Source: Nocardia cyriacigeorgica GUH-2 (GTDB lineage Bacteria; Actinomycetota; Actinomycetes; Mycobacteriales; Mycobacteriaceae). From it: a stretch of DNA of 64,000 nt. How positions within the stretch are numbered: position 1 is the stretch's first letter; each line of letters starts with the position of its first letter. Position numbers and translations under genes: made by a program. The notes beneath the pieces were generated by a model. The model saw nothing but the letters and a program-made list of their open reading frames with translations, searched no databases and was not told where the DNA came from. Where the stretch lies: assembly GCF_000284035.1 (NCBI RefSeq), contig NC_016887.1, forward strand, positions 4,774,001-4,838,000, in the 5' to 3' direction. Shown one piece after another: positions 52,697 through 60,243 of this stretch.

Positions 52697-54049
52697 ATGA
52701 CTCTGGTGCAGCCGCGACGAGTCTCCGGCGGCGACTCCGAACACGGCCATCTCGACGAGTTCCGGGTCGACCCGATCGCGCTGATGCGCCGGGTTCGCGA
52801 GGAATGCGGCGATGTCGGCGCCTTCGAACTCGCAGGCAAGCGGGTCATCCTGCTGACCGGGGCCGAGGCCAATGAGTTCTTTTTCCGCGCGGGCGATGAG
52901 GATCTGGATCAGGGAGCGGCCTATCCGTTCATGAAACCGATCTTCGGCGAAGGCGTTGTATTCGACGCCCCGCCCGAGCGCCGCAAGGAAATGCTGCACA
53001 ATCAGGCCCTGCGCGGCGATCAGATGCGCGGGCATGCGGCCACCATCGCGGCCGAGGTGGATCGGATGGTGGCGAATTGGGGTGATTCGGGCGAGATCGA
53101 TCTGCTCGATTTCTTCGCCGAATTGACCATCTACACCTCCTCGGCCTGCTTGATCGGGGTGAAGTTCCGCAATCAACTCGACGGCCGGTTCGCCCAGCTC
53201 TACCACGATCTGGAGCGCGGGACCGACGCACTGGCCTATGTGGATCCGTACGCGCCGATCGAGAGTTTCCGGCGTCGTGATGCCGCGCGCCGGGAGCTGG
53301 TGGCGCTGGTGCAGGAGATCATGGACTCCCGCGCGGCGAATCCGCCCGCCGATTCCAGTGATCGCGACATGCTCGATGTGCTGGTCTCGGTCCCGGGTGA
53401 GGACGGAAATCCGCGGTTCAGCGCCAGCGAGATCACCGGCATCTTCATCTCGATGATGTTCGCCGGCCATCACACCACCTCCGGAACCGCGGCGTGGAGC
53501 GTCATCGAATTGCTGCGGCACCCGGAGCATTTGCGCAAGGTGGTGACCGAACTCGATGAGCTCTACAGCGACGGCTCCGATATCAGTTTCGGTGCGCTAC
53601 GCCAGATTCCGCAGCTCGAGGCGGTGTTGAAGGAGACGCTGCGGATGCATCCGCCGCTGATCATCCTGATGCGGGTGGCGCGCGATGAATTCGAGGTGTG
53701 TGGCGCCCGGATCGAGCCCGGCGATATGGTCGCGGCGAGCCCGGCGATCTCGAACCGGATCGCGGAGGATTTCCCGGACCCGGACACCTTCGACCCCGGC
53801 CGCTATATCGACCCGAACCAGGAAGACATCATCAATCGGTGGACCTGGATTCCGTTCGGCGCGGGCAGGCATCGGTGCGTCGGCGCACCGTTCGCCTTGA
53901 TGCAGTTGAAGGCGATCTTCTCGATTCTGCTGCGGGACTGGGAGTTCGAGATGGCGCTGCCGTCGGCGCAATACCGCAACGACCACAGCAAGATGGTGGT
54001 GCAGTTGGCGAAGCCGTGCACCGTGCGCTATCGCAGACGACAGAAATGA
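52697..54049 (+). CDS. cyp51: sterol 14-alpha-demethylase
   Basis: A cytochrome P450 of 450 residues that removes the 14-alpha methyl group of sterols. From VSGGDSEHGHLDEFRVDPIA to the C-terminal SKMVVQLAKPCTVRYRRR it follows M. tuberculosis CYP51B1 closely. MMFAGHHTTSGTA is the CYP51 I-helix with its His-Thr pair, ETLRMHPP is the ExxR helix, and FGAGRHRCVGAP holds the haem Cys. ATG 52697 has GGGAGG 7 nt upstream. In mycobacteria cyp51 is next to its 3Fe-4S ferredoxin; here the ferredoxin gene lies 4 kb away on the opposite strand. Confidence 0.96.
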   Translation: MTLVQPRRVSGGDSEHGHLDEFRVDPIALMRRVREECGDVGAFELAGKRVILLTGAEANEFFFRAGDEDLDQGAAYPFMKPIFGEGVVFDAPPERRKEMLHNQALRGDQMRGHAATIAAEVDRMVANWGDSGEIDLLDFFAELTIYTSSACLIGVKFRNQLDGRFAQLYHDLERGTDALAYVDPYAPIESFRRRDAARRELVALVQEIMDSRAANPPADSSDRDMLDVLVSVPGEDGNPRFSASEITGIFISMMFAGHHTTSGTAAWSVIELLRHPEHLRKVVTELDELYSDGSDISFGALRQIPQLEAVLKETLRMHPPLIILMRVARDEFEVCGARIEPGDMVAASPAISNRIAEDFPDPDTFDPGRYIDPNQEDIINRWTWIPFGAGRHRCVGAPFALMQLKAIFSILLRDWEFEMALPSAQYRNDHSKMVVQLAKPCTVRYRRRQK

Positions 54050-54051
54050 AC

Positions 54052-54083
54052 AATGGGGCCCGCTCAGCAGAGCGGGCCCCATT
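54052..54083. terminator. bidirectional hairpin between cyp51 and gpx
   Basis: AATGGGGCCCGCT and AGCGGGCCCCATT pair perfectly over 13 bp around a 6-nt loop, 2 bp after the cyp51 stop, with ATTATTTGT following. Confidence 0.85.
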
Positions 54084-54095
54084 ATTTGTCGTGCG

Positions 54096-54581
54096 TCAGA
54101 GCAGCGCTTCGACCGCCGCCACCAGCGCGGCATCGTCCGGGGCGGTGCGCGGACGGAACCGGCCGGCCACCGTGCCGTCGCGGGCGATCAGGAACTTCTC
54201 GAAGTTCCACTGGATATCGCCGGCCGCACCCTCGGTATCGGCGGTGTCGACCAGGCCCTGGTACAGCGGATGCCTGCCCTCACCGTTGACGTCGGTCTTC
54301 TCCAGCAGCGGGAAATCCACGCCGTAGGTCATCGAGCAGAACTGCTGGATCTCCTCCGCGGTGCCCGGCTCCTGGCCCATGAACTGATTGCACGGCACGC
54401 CGACCACGCTGAAACCGCGTTCGCCGTAGCTCTTCTGGAGTTCGACCAGGCCCGAGTACTGCGGGGTCAGGCCGCATTTGGAGGCCACGTTCACCAGCAG
54501 CACGACCCGGTCACCGACGAGTCCGGCGAGCGTCGACGGCTCACCGGACAGCGTGCGCACCGGAATGTCTCGAACGTTCAC
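54096..54581 (-). CDS. glutathione-peroxidase-family thiol peroxidase
   Basis: A 161-residue Cys-type GPx. The peroxidatic Cys is Cys36 in NVASKCGLTPQY; GVPCNQF and WNFEKFL complete the catalytic tetrad, and Cys82 in QQFCSMTYG is the probable resolving Cys, so it is expected to use thioredoxin or a mycothiol system rather than glutathione. GTG 54581 overlaps the cyp125-like stop by 4 nt. It is the last gene of the leftward P450 operon and may deal with peroxide leaking from P450 turnover. Confidence 0.93.
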   Translation of the reverse strand: MNVRDIPVRTLSGEPSTLAGLVGDRVVLLVNVASKCGLTPQYSGLVELQKSYGERGFSVVGVPCNQFMGQEPGTAEEIQQFCSMTYGVDFPLLEKTDVNGEGRHPLYQGLVDTADTEGAAGDIQWNFEKFLIARDGTVAGRFRPRTAPDDAALVAAVEALL

Positions 54582-55801
54582 TCGTATCGCACCTGCCACT
54601 TCTTGATTCCGTTGATCCACCCCGAGCGCAACCGTACCGGATCGGCCAGTGGGGTGATCTCGGGCATCGCGTCGGCGATGGCGTTGAACATCAGGTCGAT
54701 TTCCAGTTTGGCCAGGTTGGCGCCGACGCAGTAGTGCGCGCCGGTGCCGCCGAAACCGACGTGCGGATTGGGGTCGCGCAGGATGTCGAAGGTGAACGGG
54801 TCGGTGAAGCCCTCTTCGTCGAAATTGGCCGAGCCGTAGAACAGGCCGAGCCGCTGACCTTTGGCAATGTGCTGGCCACCGAGGGTGAGGTCTTCGGTGG
54901 CGGTGCGCTGGAAGGCCGTCACCGGGGTGGCCCAGCGCACGATCTCATCCGGTGCGGTGCGCGGCCGTTGCTCGCGGTAGAGCTCCCATTGTTCGGGATG
55001 ATCGACGAAGGCCTTCATCCCGTGGGTGATCGCATTGCGGGTGGTTTCATTGCCGGCGACGGCGAGCAGGATGACGAAGAATCCGAATTCGTCGGAGCCG
55101 AGCCCTTCGCCATCGAGATCGGCATTGACCAGCTGGGTGACGATATCGTCCACCGGACTGGCCCGCCGCTGCTCGGCCATATTCCAGGCATAGCCGAGGA
55201 TCTCCGCGGAAGCCATCGTCGAATCGCCGTATTCGGGATCGTCGTAGTTGAGCATCTGGTTCGACCAGTCGAACAGTTTGCGCCGATCCTCCTGCGGCAC
55301 GCCCAGCAGTTCGGCGATCGCCTGCAAGGGCAGCTCGCAGGCGACCTGTTCGACGAAGTCGCCGCCGCCGGTTTTCTTGGCCTCGTGCACGATCTTTTCG
55401 GCGCGTTCGGTCAGCGCCGCCCGCAGCCCCTCCACCGCGCGCGGGGTGAAACCCTTGGAGATGATGCGGCGGATCTTGGAGTGCTTCGGCGGGTCCATAT
55501 TGACCAGGAGGGCGCCGGTCACCTCCATCTGTTCGGGCGTGATGTCGCCCGGCAGCCGGATGATCGCGCCCTTGTCCTGCGAGGAGTACAACTCGGGATG
55601 CCGGGAGATCTCCTTGATATCGGCCAGCTTGCTGACCACCCAGAATCCGCCGTCGCGGAAACCGCCGGAGTTGTCATCGGTTTGGGCATTCCACCAGACC
55701 GGCGCGGTCCGGCGCAGCAGCGCGAATTCCTCGACGGGACGACGTTCGGCCCACAGGGCGGGGTCGGTGAAATCGAATCCCGGGGGCAAGGTCGATGTCA
55801 T
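54578..55801 (-). CDS. cytochrome P450, CYP125-like steroid C26-hydroxylase
   Basis: A 407-residue P450 that follows M. tuberculosis CYP125A1, the cholesterol/cholest-4-en-3-one side-chain C26-monooxygenase. Shared stretches are EISRHPELYSS, GFTPRAVEGL, EQVACELPLQAIAELLGVPQ, the I-helix AVAGNETTRNAITHGM, WATPVTAFQRTA, and the haem loop VGFGGTGAHYCVGAN. The start is ATG 55801. It is embedded between an unknown gene and gpx, not in a full cholesterol cluster. Sterol side-chain oxidation is a good first guess, but another long-chain isoprenoid is possible. Confidence 0.9.
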   Translation of the reverse strand: MTSTLPPGFDFTDPALWAERRPVEEFALLRRTAPVWWNAQTDDNSGGFRDGGFWVVSKLADIKEISRHPELYSSQDKGAIIRLPGDITPEQMEVTGALLVNMDPPKHSKIRRIISKGFTPRAVEGLRAALTERAEKIVHEAKKTGGGDFVEQVACELPLQAIAELLGVPQEDRRKLFDWSNQMLNYDDPEYGDSTMASAEILGYAWNMAEQRRASPVDDIVTQLVNADLDGEGLGSDEFGFFVILLAVAGNETTRNAITHGMKAFVDHPEQWELYREQRPRTAPDEIVRWATPVTAFQRTATEDLTLGGQHIAKGQRLGLFYGSANFDEEGFTDPFTFDILRDPNPHVGFGGTGAHYCVGANLAKLEIDLMFNAIADAMPEITPLADPVRLRSGWINGIKKWQVRYE

Positions 55802-55823
55802 GGGGTGTCCTTTCTGGAATCGC

Positions 55824-57074
55824 TCACACGACCGTGAGGGGCAGCGGAATTCCGCGATCGGTGAAGGCGAAACCTGCCCCGGTGCTGACCTTGGCGATCG
55901 CCACCTCGATCGCCTCCCGAGCCGGCTCGTCCGCCAGCGCGATCCGCACCGTCCATGCGTCCTCGGATTCGGCTGTATCGCGCACGTGGAAGCTCGGATT
56001 CACCCCACGCACCATGGCATCGAGGGCCTCGGTGTGGCCGGGCTCGATCAGCGCGGGCCAGGCACCGTCGGCGACGGCGTCGCTGTGTTTCGGGAAACTC
56101 AGCAGCACCGTGTCCTCGTCGGCGTCCACCCGAATGCCGGTATAGGGCAGCGGATTGAACGCGGGATGATGACGCAGCACCTCGACCAGCGCCGGAATAT
56201 CGGTGCCGAGTCCGAGCGCCTTGCGGAGCCTTTCGGATGTCAGTCCGGCAATGCCGGCGAATTGTTTGCGCAGGATGTCGAGCGCGGATTCCTCATCCGT
56301 GCGCCGGCGCACCGCGATCCCGAAGGCGATCGTGAGCAGATGATGTTGCAGGCACACCTCGTCGGCCAGCCGGATCAAGGCCGAGCGGGAGAAATCGGCG
56401 AATCGGATATCGCTGAGCAGCGGCCCCGAATAGTCGCCGCGCCCCTCCTCGCCGGGATCGATGGCGGTCAACCGGGTATGCGCCGCCGCCGACCCCGCGA
56501 CCAGCTCCGCGCCTTCCGGAACGGGCGGCGGGATATGGGCGGCATCGATGGTGACCGTCCACGCGCACACCGGCTTCCGGTCGGCGGGTTCGCGGGGCGG
56601 GCGGTGCACCGGACGCACCTGAGCATGCGGATTGGTCGCCAGGGCGGTGGCATCGAAAGTGGGATCTTCGATGTCGTGGCACATGGCGATGACGAAGTCG
56701 GTGCCGAGCGGTTCCACATCGGCCAGTGCCCCGCAGTGGTCCAGCCAGAATTCGCCGTGCCGGTCGTCGTGCAGCCGGTACCGGAAATCCATGAACTGCG
56801 GTGGGGCCCCGATATCGAACTGGAGCCCTTTGAAAATGGTCTCCACCGTGTCGCCGGTGAAGCCGAGGGCGCGCTGCATGCGGCGGGTGTAGACCGGACT
56901 GGCCAGCTGCCATTCGGTGATCGCCACCTCGGTCATGCCTTCGCGGCCGAAAGCGCCGATGGTGTGCGCCATTCCGGAGCGGTCGATGAGATGACCGCTC
57001 AGCAGCAGTTCGGGCAGCAGGGTCGCCAGCGACTCCCGCGACAGATCCGCGTAATTGCTCACTGGTTCGGACAT
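55824..57074 (-). CDS. conserved protein of unknown function in the P450 operon
   Basis: A 416-residue soluble protein that I do not recognise. It opens with SRESLATLLPELLLSGHLID and includes MAHTIGAFGREGMTEVAI, DFRYRLHDDRHGEFWLDHCG, FVIAMCHDIEDPTFD and LQHHLLTIAFGIAVRRRTDE. Several His, Asp and Glu residues in the middle (HDDRHGEFWLDHCGAL, CHDIEDP) could bind a metal. There is no signal peptide or membrane segment. ATG 57074 lies 4 bp after the stop of the NTF2-like gene and the stop is 22 bp before cyp125-like, so it belongs to the same transcript. Confidence 0.85.
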   Translation of the reverse strand: MSEPVSNYADLSRESLATLLPELLLSGHLIDRSGMAHTIGAFGREGMTEVAITEWQLASPVYTRRMQRALGFTGDTVETIFKGLQFDIGAPPQFMDFRYRLHDDRHGEFWLDHCGALADVEPLGTDFVIAMCHDIEDPTFDATALATNPHAQVRPVHRPPREPADRKPVCAWTVTIDAAHIPPPVPEGAELVAGSAAAHTRLTAIDPGEEGRGDYSGPLLSDIRFADFSRSALIRLADEVCLQHHLLTIAFGIAVRRRTDEESALDILRKQFAGIAGLTSERLRKALGLGTDIPALVEVLRHHPAFNPLPYTGIRVDADEDTVLLSFPKHSDAVADGAWPALIEPGHTEALDAMVRGVNPSFHVRDTAESEDAWTVRIALADEPAREAIEVAIAKVSTGAGFAFTDRGIPLPLTVV

Positions 57075-57078
57075 GAGC

Positions 57079-57630
57079 TCACCACATCGGGACCGGGGAT
57101 TCACCGATGCGGTACCAGCCGGGCAGCGGCTCACCCGACACCGACCGCTGGATCCGCTTCTGCATACCCTCGGTCAGCGCATTGTTCTGGATCATCTCCA
57201 TGAACAGCGCCGACACATTGCCGAAGTCGAAGAAATCGCGCTGCCAGGACCACTGGAAGTCACCGGCGTAGCGGAACCAGCTGCCGCCGATGCCTTGCGG
57301 GCTGTAGTGCGTGCCATCCGCGCGGGTGACGTCGGCGACCTGCTTCCACAGGCCGATCACATTCCCGGACCGCTCATCGATGACGAATTCCTGGTACGGG
57401 TAGGTCCAGCCCTCCAGCCCCTGCATTTCCTGCACCAATGCCAAATCGCGGATCTCATCGCGGCCGACGGCCATGAATTCCTGCGTGGGCCCGTAGTTCC
57501 AGCCGTACGTGGCGTCCTCGGTGTACATCTCGGCCAGTGGCGCCCAGTCGCGCTTGTCCTCGCAGCTGCGGTTCGCCTCCACCCAGCGCTGCACCATGTC
57601 GTCGAGTTCCGCGCGATCGAAACCTGCCAT
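57079..57630 (-). CDS. NTF2-like (SnoaL-type) protein, Rv0762c type
   Basis: A 183-residue alpha+beta-barrel protein. RDWAPLAEMYTEDATYGWNYGPTQEFMAVGRDEIRD and the WFRYAGDFQWSWQRDFFDF segment give the cone-shaped NTF2 fold, which often acts as an isomerase, hydratase or small-molecule binder. Tyr and Asp residues in the pocket are plausible catalytic groups. ATG 57630 shares one base with the ferredoxin stop (TGATG). The same pairing occurs in M. tuberculosis beside cyp51. Confidence 0.88.
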   Translation of the reverse strand: MAGFDRAELDDMVQRWVEANRSCEDKRDWAPLAEMYTEDATYGWNYGPTQEFMAVGRDEIRDLALVQEMQGLEGWTYPYQEFVIDERSGNVIGLWKQVADVTRADGTHYSPQGIGGSWFRYAGDFQWSWQRDFFDFGNVSALFMEMIQNNALTEGMQKRIQRSVSGEPLPGWYRIGESPVPMW

Positions 57631-57878
57631 CACCGTCTACCTTCCTGAGATTCGCCGGTCCCGCTGGGCGCGGGATCGGTGCCGGCGTCGTCGACGATCG
57701 ACAACGCCTGGGTCGGGCAGTACCGCACTGCCCGTTCGATGTCCGGGCGGGCGGCGTCATCGGGGTGTTCGTTACCGATGACGACCTGCCCGCGTTTGGG
57801 CACGGTGAAGATGTCCGGGGCCTCGTCCTGGCAGACCGCATGGCCCTGGCACAGATCCAGATCGACCCGAATCCTCAT
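57630..57878 (-). CDS. [3Fe-4S] ferredoxin of the P450 system
   Basis: An 82-residue ferredoxin like Rv0763c. The cluster motif is CQGHAVC then YCPTQAL: His replaces the second Cys of a 4Fe-4S motif, as in P450-dedicated 3Fe-4S ferredoxins. It should pass electrons to the P450s of this region, including CYP51. It ends in an acidic, disordered tail. ATG 57878 lies just 2 bp after the SDR stop. Confidence 0.95.
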   Translation of the reverse strand: MRIRVDLDLCQGHAVCQDEAPDIFTVPKRGQVVIGNEHPDDAARPDIERAVRYCPTQALSIVDDAGTDPAPSGTGESQEGRR

Positions 57879-57880
57879 CG

Positions 57881-58690
57881 CTACTCCCCCTCCGGCCCGC
57901 GTCCAGAGGTTCGGCGTGGCTTCAGCGGCGCCTCCGGCTGCACCTCCACCGACACCAGATGCGAGCCGCGCGGCGTACTCACCACCGCCACCACCGCGGC
58001 GGCCAGATCGGAGGCCCGCAACATGTACGGGTGCCGGGCGAAACCCCAGTCCTTCCAGTCCTCGAGCAAGGGCCCGACCACCTCGGGGGTGGAGTTCATG
58101 CCCATGCCGGTGAGCGTGGGCCCCGGACGCACCATGGAGGCGCGAACGCCGCTGCCCTCCAACTCCATCCGTAGCTGGGTCACCATGTTCTCCAGCCCGG
58201 CCTTGGCCGCACTGTATGCACCGGTCCGCGGTCGCGGCGCGGGCGCGCAGTCGGAGGTGATCAGCACCAGATCGCCCCGCTGCCGCGCCACCATGCCCGG
58301 CAGCACGCGATGCACCAGGCGATGAGCACCGATCAAATGGATCTGCACCTGCTGGGCGAAACGCTCCGGATCCATCTCCTCGATCAGCGAGAACTCGATA
58401 TCGCCCGCGCCGGAGACCAGGATCTCGGCCGGCCCGTGCGCCTGTTCACCGGCGGCGACGAACGCGTCCACCGAGGCCGTATCGGTGACGTCGAGACGAT
58501 GCGCGAGGGCCTCGCCGCCGTCGGCGCGGATCTTGCCGGCCAGCTCTTCGCACAGCTCCACGCGCCGGGCGCCGAGGGTGACCGGGTGCCCGAGTTCGGC
58601 GAGCGCGAGCGCGGTGGCGGCGCCGATTCCGGAGGACGCGCCCGCGATCAGGGCCGGGCGGCGGGCGGGGTGGGGTTCGAAGCGCGGCAT
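57881..58690 (-). CDS. short-chain dehydrogenase/reductase (Rv0765c type)
   Basis: A 269-residue NAD(P)-dependent oxidoreductase. The cofactor loop is GASSGIG (17-23), the NAG-type motif reads VSGAGDI, and the catalytic set is Ser146, Tyr159 and Lys163 (TGAYSAAKAG). ATG 58690 follows CAGGAGG. Lying between the CYP123-like P450 and the ferredoxin, it could oxidise the alcohol made by a P450, but the substrate is unknown. Confidence 0.92.
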   Translation of the reverse strand: MPRFEPHPARRPALIAGASSGIGAATALALAELGHPVTLGARRVELCEELAGKIRADGGEALAHRLDVTDTASVDAFVAAGEQAHGPAEILVSGAGDIEFSLIEEMDPERFAQQVQIHLIGAHRLVHRVLPGMVARQRGDLVLITSDCAPAPRPRTGAYSAAKAGLENMVTQLRMELEGSGVRASMVRPGPTLTGMGMNSTPEVVGPLLEDWKDWGFARHPYMLRASDLAAAVVAVVSTPRGSHLVSVEVQPEAPLKPRRTSGRGPEGE

Positions 58691-58736
58691 CAGCGCACCT
58701 CCTGTCTCGGGGTCTGCGGGAATCGAGTGGGCGGCG

Positions 58737-59942
58737 TCATCGGGGCCGCACCGAGATCGGGAGCCGGGCGAAGCCGCGCACATTGGTCGAATGCACCCGC
58801 TCCACCTCGGCCTCGTGCACCTCGTAGGCGCGGGTGCGGGCGGCGAATTCCTCCAGGGCGACGGTCGCCTCCAGCCGCGCCAGATGGGCGCCGAGGCAGA
58901 AGTGCACGCCCGCACCGAAACTCACCAGCGCACCCTTGTCGGTGCGTTCGATGCGGTAGCGGTCGGCGTCTTCGAAAACCTCCGCGTCGCGGTTGGCCGA
59001 GCCGATCAGCAGCAACACCTTCGACCCCGCCGGGATGACGCCACCGTGCTGCGGAATGTCGACGGTCGCGGTGCGCGCCACGATCTGGCTGGAGGTGTCG
59101 TAGCGCAGGGTCTCCTCGACCCAATCGGTCACCAGACCCGGGTCGGCCGCCACCTTGGCGTACTCGCCAGGATTGTGCGCGCCCCAGTACAGCGCGTTGC
59201 CGAGCAGTTTGGTGGTGGTCTCGTTGCCTGCTACCACCATCAGGAACATGAAGCCGATGATTTCCTGATCGGTCAGCCGGTCGCCGTCGATCTCGGCGTC
59301 GAGCAGCGCGGAGGTCAGATCGTCGAGCGGCTGCTTGCGCCGCTGGGCGACCATGTCGGTGTAGTAGCCGATCAGCGCGACCGAGGCCTCGATGGCGCCC
59401 ATCGGCACATCGAGTACGCCGTCTTCGCGGTGCACCACCAGGTCGGCGAGCCTGCGGATCTCCGCGCGGTCGACGGCGGGCACGCCGAGCATTTCGGAGA
59501 TGACGTCCATCGGCAGCTTGCCCGCGAAATCCTCGATCCAGTCGAGCTTCTCCCCTGCGAACCCTGGTTCCAGGTGTTCGAGAGTGAGCTCGCGGATGCG
59601 GTCGGTCATCTCGGCGACTCGCTTGGGAGTGAAGCCCTTGAACACCAGCCGCCGCATCCGCATATGCCGCGGATCGTCCATGGCCAGGAACGACATCACG
59701 TGATGGGCATGCGGCCCCCAAGCCGCCGGATCCAGCGAGACCCCGTTCGCGCTGGAAAGCCGGGTCGCGTCGCGGAAGCCGGCGAACACATCGGCGTGCC
59801 GCGACAACGCCCAGAAATCCAGATCGGGGTTGTAGTACAGCGGCGCCTCGGTGCGCAGCCGCTGATACACGGGATAGGGATCCTCGTGGAAGGCGTAGTC
59901 GTAGGGGTCGAAATTCAGTGGTTCCACCGACGCGGCCGTCAT
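58737..59942 (-). CDS. cytochrome P450 (CYP123-like position)
   Basis: A 401-residue P450, first gene of the leftward operon. The I-helix motif is VVAGNETTTKLLGNA, ETLRYD is in the ExxR helix, and FGAGVHFCLGAH is the haem loop. Its place next to the SDR and ferredoxin genes, and divergent from aldA, is that of cyp123 (Rv0766c) in M. tuberculosis; the sequence family itself I cannot confirm. ATG 59942 has GAGGTGGG upstream. The TetR gene (Rv0767c) that follows cyp123 in M. tuberculosis is absent here. Confidence 0.9.
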   Translation of the reverse strand: MTAASVEPLNFDPYDYAFHEDPYPVYQRLRTEAPLYYNPDLDFWALSRHADVFAGFRDATRLSSANGVSLDPAAWGPHAHHVMSFLAMDDPRHMRMRRLVFKGFTPKRVAEMTDRIRELTLEHLEPGFAGEKLDWIEDFAGKLPMDVISEMLGVPAVDRAEIRRLADLVVHREDGVLDVPMGAIEASVALIGYYTDMVAQRRKQPLDDLTSALLDAEIDGDRLTDQEIIGFMFLMVVAGNETTTKLLGNALYWGAHNPGEYAKVAADPGLVTDWVEETLRYDTSSQIVARTATVDIPQHGGVIPAGSKVLLLIGSANRDAEVFEDADRYRIERTDKGALVSFGAGVHFCLGAHLARLEATVALEEFAARTRAYEVHEAEVERVHSTNVRGFARLPISVRPR

Positions 59943-60000
59943 ACCGCCCACCTCGCATTCGGTAACCGGTTCTCCGCGGAGTTCCGGCCGTGGCCGTCCG

Positions 60001-60032
60001 GTATAGACACATAGCTGGACATGTGTCTGGAC
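60001..60032. promoter_or_regulatory. operator before the leftward P450 operon
   Basis: AGACACA (60005-60011) and TGTGTCT (60022-60028) form an inverted repeat with a 10-bp spacer, and TGTCTGGAC at 60024-60032 is the complement of the GTCCAGACA word found at cyp51. It starts 59 bp upstream of the P450 ATG. The 301-bp gap 59943-60243 holds this site, the aldA site, and no gene. Confidence 0.65.
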
Positions 60033-60208
60033 GGTACCAGCGTCCCGCCGCTCCGACAACGATTCCGGCTGTTTAGCCAGCATGATTACGGTGAAGGCCG
60101 AGATTTCCGCAGGCAATGCCGTACCGCGCCGACGCACCCGGCGACCAGCCACAGGGGCACACACTTCTAGAACAAGTTCTTGCCTAACCGAAAGAGTCCG
60201 GACTATAT

Positions 60209-60236
60209 TCCGTACACCTGTCCAGACACGTACGGA
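60209..60236. promoter_or_regulatory. operator before aldA
   Basis: TCCGTAC (60209-60215) and GTACGGA (60230-60236) flank CTGTCCAGACACGT (60218-60231), a 14-mer identical to 52642-52655 at cyp51. It ends 8 bp before the aldA ATG and overlaps the ribosome site, so a bound protein would block expression directly. Confidence 0.65.
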
Positions 60237-60243
60237 GTCGACT

